Source: Paulinella micropora (Eukaryota > Cercozoa > Imbricatea > Euglyphida). Taken from it: 53,646 bases of DNA. Each line of letters starts with the position of its first letter. The first letter of the stretch is position 1. The notes below the pieces were generated by a model. The model did no database searches. It was given only the letters and a program-made list of their open reading frames with translations, and was not told the origin of the DNA. The stretch covers positions 632,230 through 685,875 of the forward strand of contig BJOX01000120.1 in assembly GCA_009731375.1 (NCBI GenBank), read 5' to 3'. Shown here one piece after another: positions 1 through 25,305 of the stretch. Position numbers and translations under genes: made by a program.

Positions 1-19
1 GACATACCCCTCTCTGCCG

Positions 20-2470
20 CTAAGAAACAGAGTTATCCTCGAATAATTCTATCGGGCTCTTTTGGGCTATGTTTAGTTCTTGTGTAATGTGTTTTAGTGC
101 AAGTCCCTCTCTAATGCACTCAGTTGCTGCAAATATTTCAGCATCATTTGAACTCAGGGCGATGCGACTCTGTCGCTTTGATAACCATGCAACTGGATCG
201 CTGCCCCATAGGATCACGAATCCAGTGCGGGACTTCCCTGTTTTCTTACAAACTTTGTGAGCCGCGTCGGGCCACATGGAAAGTTTTGGATAGGTTTGCC
301 CTTCTTGCTCTGACTTAGGCTCATGGTAAGCTAAACCTCGATAAGAGTTAACTAAATAACGAAAGATTCTGCCTAACATCGCATAAGTTATTCCCTTATC
401 GATAGTTTGCATGACACTTGCCGAATTTAGTGCTTGTTCTATATCGGGTCTTGTCATCTTTGCGAGAAATAGCAAACGACCAACTAGACTAGGAATTGAA
501 AATTTTCGCAAGCTAGCTGATTCCGACATCGGTTCCGTGAAATGTTCTTGCGCTGGAGTACTAACGGGTTTAGCAGAATCGTAGCCTACCTCTTTTAGTA
601 TCTGCTGCTGATATTTTCGCTGATGCAAAATTATTTTCCCGTTCGATTGCTCTATCTCTATTCCTTTGAATTCACGGGCAATACCGAGTCTTTTGAGCGG
701 GAAATGTTTTTCTAATGCGGACGCAAAACGCTCATATGCTTGTTTGTTTGGTGCGGTGAACAACAAGTCATCAACATGAAATATCCCTACTATCGCCTCT
801 CTCAAAGCTTTATCATTTTCTACAAACATACATAAGTCTGAATCTAGCAACCTAAAACCTAGCTCCTCTAACTTGGGTGCTAATATCTCATACCATCTTC
901 TTCCTGCCTGTGGTGCACCATATAAAGCACCATCTATACGCCATATCATCCCCTCATGCCCTTCTCTGTCTACACTCTCTGGCGCATATGCATAAACAGG
1001 GTCATTCATACGAGCATTTAGGTATGCATTTTTAAAATCTATGCCGTATAGTTTGTGTTTGTGCCAGGCAGCTAGTTTGGCAAGAAATGAAAGTGAATGG
1101 TGCGCGGCGCAAGGAACAAAGAGCTGATCTGGGTTATAGCTAACACCGGGTTCTAACATATCTCCCCGTAAAGCTAAACGAGACTTTATGAACTTTTTCC
1201 CGTTCTCATCTAACTTTACTTTGTGAACCCATGTCAATCTAACTATCTTACTAACTCCTGCCTTGCTTGCCTCCTTATGGGGTACCCATGTGTATGTGTT
1301 AAAGGATTGAAGAGCTTTTAGCTCTGTTTTCATACCCTCTAAAACATCTTTAGCTGTCAAACCTTCCTCTATGACATCTTTGGGTACTCTGATATCTACA
1401 TACAAATAAAAATCACGAATCTCATCTGCCACCATACGGTCATCGCATAAAAACATATTAGCGGGACTTTGTAACGGGTATTCGGGATCTTTCACGGAGT
1501 ATTTGAGGATTTCCGAATTCAACATCCGTTCTTCTTCGTCCTCAAACTTAACTATGTGGGTGGGCTGAGGTCTGTCTCTTACTACGAGTCTATCTCTGGG
1601 GTCACTCACTCTGCTGACTACCCCTACTCGTACTATGCTCTCCCATCCCTCACCGTACTTTTTCTTCGCCCATCCATCTCCCCATGCACGCGCGGGCACT
1701 CTTACTACCTTACCTATTAGCTCTTGAGCCTCTCTCTTTTCTCTCTTGGGCTCATTGCTAGGGGTAAATCTCTCTACTGCCTTGCGCTGCCTTTTACCGG
1801 GGATTATGTTACTCTCCGTTACTCTCTGACTCTGCTCCCACGTTAATCCCTTAGATGGTGGTGATTTTTCTTCGTATGCTCTTCTTTCATGTATTTTTAG
1901 TGGATCTGTTGGATCTTGTTCATTTGTATGCTCTTGTGGCTTGATCTTGTGCTCTGGGGGTAATTGTTGTGGATAATGTGGCTCTGGACTTGTGTGTAGG
2001 CGTGTATGTTTGTGATCCAATGTATTCTTCTCCACATGCTCATTTTCATGCTCATTCTCATTCGCATCGATATCAACATTCTCTGTCTCCCCCTCAACTT
2101 CATCAAAGTGTGTTGTTGGGTGGTCGTTGTTGACGTTGCGCGGTGACTTAGGTGATTGAGGTGGTGATTGGGGTGGTGATTGGGGTGGTGATTGGGGTGG
2201 TGACGCTTGTGGAGATGTGTGTGGTTGCTCGCTCTCATTCTCATTCTCCCCCTCAGAGTCATCATTATCCCACGACACTAGTTTAGGAGGATGAGCTTGT
2301 TTACCGATTTTGTGAATATTAAATCTCACATCTCTCACTCCGGAAATTATCTTCTTACCATCCCATACGCGGTATAGTTCCCGAAATAGATCATATCCTA
2401 CTAGCATCACCTTTTTCCCTCTGTACTCTCCCTTCCGCACTTTAGTCTTAGGTATATGTAACACACCCAT
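20..2470 (-). CDS. copia A reverse transcriptase / RNase H (broken pol fragment)
   Basis: An open stretch of 816 codons. The first part is the integrase C-terminal region, then a low-complexity linker with a tandem Pro-Pro-Gln-Ser repeat at about residues 90-108, acidic and His-rich stretches, and then the copia-type reverse transcriptase (RVT_2). Visible motifs are TWVHKVKLDENG, the finger block SRLALRGDMLEPG, the palm block YGIDFKNAYLNA and the catalytic FHVDD. RNase H follows (SMWPDAAHK, SRTGFVILWG, LSSNDAEIFAATE). The frame ends at LFEDN, whereas element B continues well beyond this point, so a frameshift has removed the RNase H end. The Met at 2470 is internal to a longer polyprotein: the frame joins integrase through a one-base deletion near 2510. 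Confidence 0.93.
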   Translation of the reverse strand: MGVLHIPKTKVRKGEYRGKKVMLVGYDLFRELYRVWDGKKIISGVRDVRFNIHKIGKQAHPPKLVSWDNDDSEGENENESEQPHTSPQASPPQSPPQSPPQSPPQSPKSPRNVNNDHPTTHFDEVEGETENVDIDANENEHENEHVEKNTLDHKHTRLHTSPEPHYPQQLPPEHKIKPQEHTNEQDPTDPLKIHERRAYEEKSPPSKGLTWEQSQRVTESNIIPGKRQRKAVERFTPSNEPKREKREAQELIGKVVRVPARAWGDGWAKKKYGEGWESIVRVGVVSRVSDPRDRLVVRDRPQPTHIVKFEDEEERMLNSEILKYSVKDPEYPLQSPANMFLCDDRMVADEIRDFYLYVDIRVPKDVIEEGLTAKDVLEGMKTELKALQSFNTYTWVPHKEASKAGVSKIVRLTWVHKVKLDENGKKFIKSRLALRGDMLEPGVSYNPDQLFVPCAAHHSLSFLAKLAAWHKHKLYGIDFKNAYLNARMNDPVYAYAPESVDREGHEGMIWRIDGALYGAPQAGRRWYEILAPKLEELGFRLLDSDLCMFVENDKALREAIVGIFHVDDLLFTAPNKQAYERFASALEKHFPLKRLGIAREFKGIEIEQSNGKIILHQRKYQQQILKEVGYDSAKPVSTPAQEHFTEPMSESASLRKFSIPSLVGRLLFLAKMTRPDIEQALNSASVMQTIDKGITYAMLGRIFRYLVNSYRGLAYHEPKSEQEGQTYPKLSMWPDAAHKVCKKTGKSRTGFVILWGSDPVAWLSKRQSRIALSSNDAEIFAATECIREGLALKHITQELNIAQKSPIELFEDNSVS

Positions 2471-2511
2471 ACATCCTATTGGTTTTAAATGAAAGAGTGT
2501 TGGTTTTCTAC

Positions 2512-3230
2512 CTACAGCTGCTCATAAGGCGAAATTCCTTTGCGTTCCCCGTGAATTGCCGGTAGTATGTTGTGAATGGTTGTTGCTGCGTGTTCTAATT
2601 CTGCCCAGAATTGCGGCGGTAATTTAGCGTGATATCTCATTGCTCGTGCAGGCCCCGCCGTAATATCATTCACTTTTTCCGCAATAGGATTCCCGTCTTT
2701 ATCGTTTGTCGCGGAGGTTTTCCAAATAAAGCGAATATTTTTCCACCACTTAATGACTTCCTCCGGAATATGGAATTCTTGATCTGCGCGAATTTCCTTT
2801 ACTTTGTTTCCTGTCTGTCTCTCATAAAAGGCTACAGCTTGTTTTAAGCAATCTACAAACTCATTCTTATGGGCTAAATAAAAGTCAAGAATGAACAGTG
2901 AGTAGTCGTCGGTGACCGAAAATTTATACCGTTTACCACCTATTGATCTAGTTGCCCACGGTCCTGATGTGTCTATGTGTAGAATTATACCTGGCTTTTG
3001 GGCTCTTTCTATTGTATTAACTGCAAAACGTGGCAAACGTTTAGACTTTCCTATCATGCAAGATTCGCAAAATCTCACATCGCTCTCGTCACCAACTAAC
3101 TTAATGTTCAAAATTTTTGCCAATAGGCGCATCTTTGTTAACCCATAATGCCCACAGGCATAGTGAAAAAGCTTGATTCCTATCTTTCTAGGTTTGTCTG
3201 ACTTTCTGGGGTAAGCTTGACATATAATAC
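2512..3230 (-). CDS. copia A GAG-pre-integrase and integrase core (fragment)
   Basis: The pre-integrase zinc module is visible as HYACGHYGLTKM followed by CESCMIGKSKRLPRF, an HHCC-like arrangement. The DDE integrase core follows, with HIDTSGPW (first acidic residue), TDDYSLF, ADQEF (second acidic residue) and NPIAEK (the glutamate region). The frame is open above the Met at 3132 to about 3230, so that Met is not a true start. The stretch ends SPYEQL and then stop; element B reads through the same point, so one base is missing here. The product would integrate cDNA into host DNA, but this copy cannot make a whole polyprotein without frameshifting. Confidence 0.9.
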
Positions 3231-3437
3231 TATATCTACGTGTAATTCTTTCTCTCTCTTATTTACTTCATGCTTACTTGTCTCGTTTTTGTTCTCATTT
3301 GTGGCTTCCCTCCCCTTCTACCCCTTGTTGCAAAAGGATCATATCTTTCGTTGACTTTCAATGGTTCATCATATTCGTCATCCCATCTATATATCATACT
3401 CTTAGTTAATCTTCCCCTTACTAATATGTTACTCTCG

Positions 3438-4850
3438 TTAATGTGGATGGTGTCCGTTTTGGTGGATGACTGATCTGTTGTGTCTGTGGTCCATCTGTCC
3501 TGTAGAGACTATGCTAACTGGTAAGGTAGTGTCGAGTAACATCTTCTTTTCTACTGCTCTAGGCCTTCCTTTCCCATCTATCACAGTCAGCCTAGCTCTT
3601 CCTGACTTACTCAACTCCCTTTCTCCATTACCTGTCAGTAGTTCTACCGGGTCTATCTCATCGACATCCGTCAATCTGTCTTCTCTGCATGATATGTCTG
3701 TGCTTGCTCCACTATCCTGTACTGTCATGTCTCTCTTTTTCATCACTCTTTTTCTCACATGTATCAGTACATGCTCTGTCTCTCCTTCTGTCTCTGTCTC
3801 TGTTTCTAGTTCACCCTCAGAGACTCCTCTACCCTCACCTTGTCCCTCTTCTGTGAGTTGTGGAGGTGTAGTGATGGGACTCTGTCTGACTGCTCTCTCC
3901 AAGTACACTCCTTCTATTGCTCTTACTATGTCAGTCAAAAAGTCATCTCTCTCTAGCTCGCCACTCACGACACGCATCACTTCTCCATTCATTCCCCTCA
4001 CGCACTCATTCATCAACGTTTTAGCTATTTCATTTATATCTTTGAAGGTTATGACGGGAGGGTTGATGGGTTGCGTGTTTGTTGTCTGTGTTGGTGGGAG
4101 TGCTGTGATTGGTCTAGAACTAGAGATTTGGAGTTGTTGTGAGGTGGGACCTATTTGGTTGCCAAACTTGTTGACAGAAGTGGGCCCAAGTCGTTGCTCT
4201 CCCTCATCCACTCCACTCTCTTCTCTCCCTTCTCTGCTCTGGCCGGTCCGCTGACTAGAAAATGGATTATGTTTGCGTGGTTGTTGCGGAATATTTTGCG
4301 AGACTTGTGGACTTGTGGAAATTTTGGTGTCACGTAAAGTTTCAAATTCCCCGAAAACGAGTCTTTGCGTAATTTTATGAGACTTTTCCGATGCCGCAGC
4401 TTTAAGATCTCGTTCGTCTGGGTAGTAAGGAGATTTGGGGGGACGCAACACGGGACTTACCGACAAATCCAACTCCGGATAATCTGGGTCTTGTGTGGCG
4501 TGATATCCGCAGTACCTCGCATAAGATAATCGTTTCGCGTGATTTGCGTATATTCCTTTTCCTTTTGATTTTTCAACGGAAACATTACACGGTTTCTTGC
4601 GTCTGTTTATTCCGGCACATTTTGTGTCAGGCGTGACTCCGTAAGAAGTCTCAAGCCTCAAAGGAGTTTCGTTAGGGTTAGGGGTGACTGGGGAACATCG
4701 TGGGGTGGCGGATACTAACCGCTTTTCCTTGCCTTCTCCCCGTAGTGAGGAGGGACCTCGTAGGGTGGCCGATACTAACCGCACTTCCCGTCCTTCTCCA
4801 CTCTCACTATGTCTATTCCCTACCCTAGGTGTAGTCTTTGTATCGTTCAA
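3438..4850 (-). CDS. copia A gag C-terminal extension and aspartic protease
   Basis: The 470-codon open stretch starts with a basic region containing Cys and His residues (CAGINRRKKPCNVSVEK and CGYHATQDPDYPELDLS), which has a counterpart in element B (CRGKNKKNTPCQISLE and CGYHAKNQDPEYPLLDLS). After a long charged linker comes the retropepsin-like motif VQDSGASTDISC, with the catalytic D-S-G, and LLTGNGE. The paired Cys-rich module conserved between A and B but not typical of textbook copia gag is worth noting. The frame is separated from gag at 4911 by a stop and from integrase at 3230 by about 200 bases without an open frame. Confidence 0.8.
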   Translation of the reverse strand: MNDTKTTPRVGNRHSESGEGREVRLVSATLRGPSSLRGEGKEKRLVSATPRCSPVTPNPNETPLRLETSYGVTPDTKCAGINRRKKPCNVSVEKSKGKGIYANHAKRLSYARYCGYHATQDPDYPELDLSVSPVLRPPKSPYYPDERDLKAAASEKSHKITQRLVFGEFETLRDTKISTSPQVSQNIPQQPRKHNPFSSQRTGQSREGREESGVDEGEQRLGPTSVNKFGNQIGPTSQQLQISSSRPITALPPTQTTNTQPINPPVITFKDINEIAKTLMNECVRGMNGEVMRVVSGELERDDFLTDIVRAIEGVYLERAVRQSPITTPPQLTEEGQGEGRGVSEGELETETETEGETEHVLIHVRKRVMKKRDMTVQDSGASTDISCREDRLTDVDEIDPVELLTGNGERELSKSGRARLTVIDGKGRPRAVEKKMLLDTTLPVSIVSTGQMDHRHNRSVIHQNGHHPH

Positions 4851-4910
4851 AAGGGCTTGGGGACTTGTAGATTTGTGAAAGGGTTTCTTTTTGTTTTTGT
4901 AATTGTTCTT

Positions 4911-6125
4911 TTATTCGATCTTTTCTTGTTCCGTGCCTTTGTCTTCCGTTTGATTTCGTTTTAATTTTCCTTCTTTGCGGAACTTTTCCGAAATCACCGG
5001 ACAATATCTCATGGTATGGCCTTTGGCATCACATCCGAAACACGTGACTTTGAGCGTCCAGTTTGGAGCTGTCTTTGGTCCCGGTTTATTGTCTCCCCTT
5101 TTCCCTTTATTATCCATCAGGAGATTGGTCTCTTGCCGCTGCTTGCCATCCCGAGATTTCTTGTTGTTGTCTTTGCGAATTTGAGTTTTTCTCTCACGGA
5201 AATTGTTACGTCTTTCTTTTTCTTCCCACATTAACCATCTTTCCCTAGATGCTTCGCATAGTTCCGAGAAATTTGGTCTTAGTCTGGCCGGGAGATCATA
5301 GTGGTCCACCTGAAATTTATCCCCGAAAGCTGGATGGTAGCGCAATTTCTTAAATAGCTTTCTCTTTGCTTCCTCATCGGAAAATGGCGCCCCACGTAAA
5401 CTTTCAAGCTGGATTTTCTTTGCGAGAAATTCATTTAGCCAGTCTACATACCTCTGACCTGCCCTTGGTCTCGTTCTCTCAAACTCTTCCTCTAACATGT
5501 ACCTACCTGCTCCGGAAATGCCTCCCCATTGATCTCTTACTACTATCAACTCTTCAATGGGTCCTTTCGTCTTCTGTGTTCGCAGGAAATTAGATACATT
5601 GTCTTTGGAAAAAGCCACAGACAGACATAACTGCAAAGTTTTCATCCTTTCATAATATTTCTTCTCTTTGCGGATAGCTGTCTTTCTTCTTGTGTGTTGT
5701 TTCATATCTTTTTCCTCGCTTCTTTCTCTCTTCACTCTCTCTCTCTCTCTCTTTTGTTCTGCTGTCATTTTATCCCAACCTTCTGGCTGTTTGATATCTT
5801 CTTTCTTTGTCTGGGGTCTCTGTCTTCCTCTCTGAGAGGTGTCTGACTCTTCATCTTCCTCACTATCACTTATGGGCGTGTCGGGCTCTTCTAAGTCTTC
5901 TGCCGTCTTAGCCCTTGCTTCGTCGTAAGGAAAATCCCTTTTGGCTTTAGCTGGGTCGGCTAATGCCACAGATACCATCTCTGCCACGTGGACAGATATC
6001 CCCTGCATGTGCTTCTGAAACTTGCTTGACCAAGGCCAAAAGCTTTGGTCGTTGCCCTCGAATATGGGCACTTGACTCAATACGTGCTTTGGCACGCTTG
6101 CCTCCTTGACAAGGCTCATAACCAA
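4911..6125 (-). CDS. copia A gag (capsid-nucleocapsid)
   Basis: 404 codons. The Met at 6125 (or the next one two codons later) is the likely natural start, because the reading frame closes just upstream in the leader. The N-terminal half carries the motif LADPAKAKRDFPYD, shared with element B gag (FQDPAKAKVKYPYD). A long acidic then basic, highly charged central region follows, then a capsid-like segment (ARYMLEEEFERTRPRAGQRYVDWLNE). A nucleocapsid CCHC knuckle CFGCDAKGHTMRYC lies near the C-terminus. The product would form the virus-like particle and bind RNA. Confidence 0.88.
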   Translation of the reverse strand: MVMSLVKEASVPKHVLSQVPIFEGNDQSFWPWSSKFQKHMQGISVHVAEMVSVALADPAKAKRDFPYDEARAKTAEDLEEPDTPISDSEEDEESDTSQRGRQRPQTKKEDIKQPEGWDKMTAEQKRERERVKRERSEEKDMKQHTRRKTAIRKEKKYYERMKTLQLCLSVAFSKDNVSNFLRTQKTKGPIEELIVVRDQWGGISGAGRYMLEEEFERTRPRAGQRYVDWLNEFLAKKIQLESLRGAPFSDEEAKRKLFKKLRYHPAFGDKFQVDHYDLPARLRPNFSELCEASRERWLMWEEKERRNNFRERKTQIRKDNNKKSRDGKQRQETNLLMDNKGKRGDNKPGPKTAPNWTLKVTCFGCDAKGHTMRYCPVISEKFRKEGKLKRNQTEDKGTEQEKIE

Positions 6126-7110
6126 AGTAATCTATCACTCAAACGCAGAGTTTAGGGAAGCTACCCCGCTAAGGGTAAAGAATAACCGAAGAAAAGACTT
6201 TTAATGACTTTGGGTCACACAAAATGTGGTGACCTTAACAGAATGGTAATACTCATTTGATTCTAGGCATTCCAGACTATGATTCGCGAATACTCTAGAA
6301 AGTGTCCTTGTCAGTAATAAAGGTATTAATAACTGTCCGGCCTATGAACTTGCCTATGACTAAGACTATCCAAATTACAGGTAAATTGACTAGGTGGAGT
6401 AACGGATATTAATAGTACATTACAACGAGCCTGAGAGCTGAGGCCGCTGGTGGGAGTCAGTTGAAGCCCGACTACCAGCACGGCTTGACTCTGAGGCGGC
6501 CCACCGTCCTGTTTGATTTTTTTTTGCAAGTGGACCGCCAAGTTCACCATTTTGAGATGGCAGTGCCAGTGACTCATGATGTGCAGCCCCGACACCGTGA
6601 CCGTGAGTCGGAGTCACAAGTTGCTACGTCACGTAATGATAGTATTAAGCAGTGATGATGCACAAGGCATTTTCCTTCTCGCCGGCTCGGAAGCCGGCAG
6701 GCAGTTGATATACTTTTTCCTCCGAGTCTCGGATCCCGACCTGGCAGTGAGACAAGGCTCGGAATCCGGCAGGCCGGACGGTTGACCTACTTTTTTCTCT
6801 GATCCCGACCTGAGACAAGGCTTCATTATTGTAAGGTCGGGGCGGACCGTGGCATTCTCTGCCCCCGGCGGCGTTCCGCTTCAACATCGTCTCAAGTTAT
6901 TGAATCCGATGATTAAATTCTATCAATATCAAAATGACACACGGGTGACGGTGGAGTGGTTACAACTTTCAGTTGAAGTTCTCGCACTACTGTATCTGCT
7001 GTCGTCTCAGAGCCTACCGTCACCTCAGCCGGAGTCCGATGATAGTCAACTGAACTTGATGAAAGCGTGATTGCGTAAAAACAGTACTGCGAAAATAGTC
7101 AGTACCAGTG
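6126..7110. other. leader / LTR-like noncoding DNA upstream of copia A gag
   Basis: No coding frame of note. It lies where the leader and 5' LTR of element A should be, but I could not place LTR ends because the 3' LTR is outside the window. The stretch near 6940-6970 (ATGACACACGGGTGACGGTG) resembles, in reverse complement, part of 34595-34625, suggesting related TE-derived DNA. Bases 6660-6830 contain two related GC-rich segments (TCTCGGATCCCGACCTG and TCTGATCCCGACCTGAGAC). Confidence 0.45.
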
Positions 7111-7125
7111 GTATTAATATTACGT

Positions 7126-7440
7126 GACTGCGGACAATCAAGAGGAAAAATCTTTATCGTTTTTTAGTTAATACTCAAAATAAGAATTAGTGACCGGAAT
7201 ACGAAATAGTACTTAATTTTTGAATTAATTTTCAAATTAAGAATTAACAAGTCAGTGTCAGTCTCAGATTCTAGAGATTATTAAATAATCTCTAGAATCT
7301 GAGACTGACACTGACTTGTTGATTCTTAATTTGAAAATTAATTCAAAAATTAAGTACTATTTCGTATTCCGGTCACTAATTCTTATTTTGAGTATTAACG
7401 AAAAAACGATAAAGATTTTTCCTCTTGATTGTCCGCAGTA
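7126..7440. repeat. near-perfect 315-bp palindrome (foldback / MITE-like hairpin)
   Basis: The sequence folds on itself about base 7283. For example CGGACAATCAAGAGG at 7131 is mirrored by CCTCTTGATTGTCCG at 7421, and the centre reads GATTATTAAATAATC. The arms are about 157 bases with only a few mismatches and almost no spacer. A shorter AT-rich extension on both sides (TATTAATATTA) includes an indel. No gene is present. Confidence 0.9.
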
Positions 7441-7489
7441 ATATTAATATTAATATCATTTCCCCTTTTGCCAGTATCTTTTTAGGCAA

Positions 7490-7672
7490 ACACTTTTAAT
7501 AAGAAAACTATGGTATATACTTGCCACTAGTAGGAATAAGTGGGAAGCGTAAGAGAAAAATGGAAGTGGTATCCAGAGACTCGTACAGAAGAGAAAAATC
7601 TCTTTGATACCACTTCCATTTTCCTCTTTCGCTTAGGCTCATCCCTACTAGTGACAAGCATTTTCAATAAAA
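7490..7672. repeat. imperfect inverted repeat (second hairpin element)
   Basis: The left arm around 7530-7590 (ACTTGCCACTAGTAGG, ATGGAAGTGGTATC) pairs with the right arm around 7604-7665 (GATACCACTTCCAT, CCTACTAGTGACAAG). The loop is about 25 bases. Mismatches are scattered, so it is older than the palindrome at 7126-7440 or under weaker constraint. It ends next to the last exon of the pseudouridine synthase gene. Confidence 0.75.
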
Positions 7673-7732
7673 CAGTTTCAAGTTTGCGGTAAAAAAACTG
7701 ATATTATAAAAAATCTCTCTCCGTCTGCGTGG

Positions 7733-21831
<14,099 letters not shown>

Positions 21832-21854
21832 AACGGCACCTGCAGGTACATTAT

Positions 21855-22680
21855 GTATGAATGTATGAATGTTATGCATGTATGCATTTAATGTAATGTA
21901 ATGTAATGTAATGTAATGTAATGTAATGTAATGTAATGTAATGTAACGTAATGTGAGGTCGTGTCATGTCATGTCATGTAATGTAATGTAATGTGATGTG
22001 ATGTGATGTGATGTGGTGCGATGTGGTGTGATGTGGTGTGATGTGATGTCATGTAATGTCATGTAATGTAATGTAATAAAATATAATGTAATGTAATGTA
22101 ATGTAAAGTATGTAAAATAATGTAAAGTAATGCAAAGTAATGTAATGTAATGTAATGTAATTTAGTAACGGTGGCGAGTTTTTATTGAAAGAGTGATTGC
22201 GTAAAAAATAATGTAATGTAATGTAATGTACTGTAATGTACTGTAATGTAATGTAATGTAATGTCAGGTCATGTCATGTCAGGTCATGCATGTAATGTAA
22301 TGTAATGTAATGTAATGTAATGTGTAATGTGTAATGTAATGCAATGTAATGTAATGTAATGTAATATAATACAATGTAATGTAACGTGTAATGTAATGTA
22401 ATGTAATGTAGTGTAATGTAATGCATGTCATGCATGTAATGTAACGTAATGTAATGTAATGTATTTTAATGTAATGTAATGTAATTTAATGTAATTTAAT
22501 GTAAGGTAATGTAAGGTAATGTAATGTAATGTTATTTAATGTATTGTAATGTAATGTAATGTAATGTGTAATGTTAATGTAATAAAATAATTCAATGTAA
22601 TGTAATGTAATGTAAAGAACGGTAATGTAATGTAATGTAATGTAATATAATGTAATGTAATGTAATGTAATGTAATATAG
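21855..22680. repeat. (AATGT)n pentanucleotide array, about 820 bp
   Basis: Long pentamer array with GATGT, CATGT and AAGGT variants. It is interrupted near 22165-22207 by single-copy DNA (TTATTGAAAGAGTGATTGCG TAAAAAA) that resembles 7060-7080 (GAAAGCGTGATTGCGTAAAA), a small shared TE fragment. No gene. Confidence 0.95.
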
Positions 22681-22742
22681 TGGTATGTATGTATGTATGT
22701 ATGTATGTATATATGTATGTATTTACATATGAATGTATGCAC

Positions 22743-22773
<31 letters not shown>

Positions 22774-23146
22774 TGTATGTATGTATATGATACATACATA
22801 TGTATACATACATACATACATACATACATACATACATACATGCATGTATGTATGTATGTATGTATGTATGTATGTATGTATGTATGTATGTATGTATGTT
22901 TGTATGTATGTATGCATGTATGTATGAATGTATGTATGTATGTATGTATGTATGTATGTATGGTATGTATGTATGTAAGTATGTATGTATGTACATTGTG
23001 TGTATGTATGTATGTATGTAAGTATGTATGTATGTATGTATGTATGTATGACATATGTATGTATGTATGCATGTATGTATGTATGTATGTATGTATGTAT
23101 GTATGTATGTATGTATGTACATATATATGTATGTATGTATGTATGC

Positions 23147-23177
<31 letters not shown>

Positions 23178-23439
23178 TGTATGTACATATGTATGTATGT
23201 ATGCATGTATGTATGTATGTATGTATGTATGTATGTATGTATGTATGTATGTATGTATGTATGTATGTATGTATGTACATATGACATACATATGTATGTA
23301 TGTGTATGTATGTATGTATGTATGTATGTATGTATTTATGTATGTATGTATTTATGTATGTATCTATGTATGTATGTGTGTATGTATGTAGGTAGGTAGG
23401 TAGGTAGGTAGGTAGGTAGGTAGGTATAGGTAGGTTGTG
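22681..23439. repeat. (TATG)n microsatellite ending in (GGTA)n
   Basis: More than 700 bases of tetranucleotide with CATA inversion at 22793-22843. All open frames here are repeat translations, not genes. Confidence 0.95.
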
Positions 23440-23885
23440 TCTATGATCTTCTTGGATGCAATTCAGAGTTTCCTGTTTTGATACGGGTGATATAGGACGA
23501 AATTAAACCGACCACCGATTCTTTCTGGACTGGTGGCAAAAGAACTGTTATTTTCTTCTTGTTTGCTTGGTTCATATGTGGATTTCAATGCTGCAAGCAA
23601 AGAAAAAGTCCACTTTTGTGGAGTTTTCATTGGTGCAGAAAATACACGACGATGGTTGTATATTGTACAGGTGGTCGATGAGAGCAGTGAGCTCCTGATC
23701 GTCGAAAAGTCTTCTTCTGGTCGGAGCGCTTTTCTGAATCGCAACGATAATTACACATCTGACGCCTTCGTCAGGCGAGACAGCCCAAGCTCACGCTGTC
23801 AGAGCCCTTTGAATACAAGGTGAGACAGTAGACCGAGCCCGAACTTTCAAGGCTTTGTTAAACTCCATACAAGATCTTGCATCAA
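23440..23885. other. single-copy island between microsatellites (possible exon or TE fragment)
   Basis: About 440 bases of ordinary sequence. The plus strand holds a 96-codon open stretch without an ATG start (23533-23823), rich in mixed residues (KEKVHFCGVFIGAENTRRW). The minus strand has a 93-codon frame. I recognise no domain and cannot say whether either is used. Confidence 0.4.
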
Positions 23886-23889
23886 CATC

Positions 23890-24034
23890 TGTTTATGCAT
23901 GCATGCATGCATGTATGTATATATGTATGTATGTATGTATGTAGATATGTATGTATGTATGTATGTATGCATGTATGTGTGTATATATGTTCGTATGTAT
24001 GTATGTATGTGTATGTATGTATGTATGTATGTAC

Positions 24035-24065
<31 letters not shown>

Positions 24066-24121
24066 TGTATGTACATACATATGTATACACATATATGTAT
24101 ATTATGTACATACATGTATAC

Positions 24122-24152
<31 letters not shown>

Positions 24153-24238
24153 TGTTTGTACATAGTATGTATGTATGTATGTGTATGTATGTATGTATGT
24201 ATGACATATGTATGTATGTATGTATGTTGTATGTAATG

Positions 24239-24272
<34 letters not shown>

Positions 24273-24828
24273 TGTATGTATGTATGTATGCATGCATGTA
24301 TGTATGTATGTATGTACATATGTATGTATGTATGTATGTATGTATGCATGTATGCATGCATGCATGTATGTATGTATGTTTGTATGTATGTGTGTGTGTA
24401 TGTATGTATGTATCTATGTATCTATGTATCCATGTATCTATGTATGTATGTATATATATCTATGTATGTATGTATGTATGTGTATGTATGTGTATGTATG
24501 TTGTATGTATTTATCTATGTATCTATGTATCTATGTATGTATGTATCTATGTATCTATGTATATATGTATCTATGTATCTATGTATGTTTGTAGTTTGTA
24601 GTATGTATGTATGTATGTATGTATGTATGTTTGTATGTATGTATGTATGTATGTATATGTATATGTATATGTATATGCATGTATGTATGTATGTATGTAT
24701 GTATATATGTAATGTATGTAATGTATGTAATGTATGTAATGTATGTAATGTATGTAATGTATGTAATGTATGTAATGTATGTATGTATGTATGTATGTAT
24801 GTATGTATGTATGTATATTATATGTATG

Positions 24829-24862
<34 letters not shown>

Positions 24863-25274
24863 CGTACGTACGTACGTACGTACGTATGTACGTACGTACG
24901 TACGTATGTATGTATGTATGTATGTATTTATGTTGTATGTATGCATGCATGTATGTATGTATGTATGTATGTATGTATGTCTGTATGTATGTCTGTATGT
25001 ATGTCTGTATGTATGTCTGTATGTATGTCTGTATGTATGTATGTACATATGTATGTACATATGTATGTACATATTGACATATGTACGTACGTACGTATGT
25101 ATGTATGTATGTATGTATGTATGTATGTATGTATGTCTGTATGTATGTATGTATGTCTGTATGTATGTCTGTATGTATGTCTGTATGTATGTCTGTATGT
25201 ATGTCTGTATGTATGTATGCATGTATGTATGTATGTATGTATGTATGTATGTACATATGTATGTCCATATGTCC

Positions 25275-25305
<31 letters not shown>

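Larger units (their letters stand above)
1..6125 (-). mobile_element. Ty1/copia-type LTR retrotransposon A (decayed, 3' end outside window)
   Basis: Reading the minus strand from 6125 down, the order is gag with a CCHC knuckle, aspartic protease, GAG-pre-integrase, integrase core, reverse transcriptase and RNase H. Integrase before reverse transcriptase is the copia (Pseudoviridae) order. The coding region is broken into four open stretches by a stop between gag and protease, a lost stretch near 3230-3440, a frameshift between integrase and reverse transcriptase near 2471-2511, and another in RNase H near 30. The 3' end and 3' LTR would lie left of base 1. It is a different subfamily from element B at 36059-42661: the proteins align closely only in integrase and reverse transcriptase. 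Confidence 0.93.
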
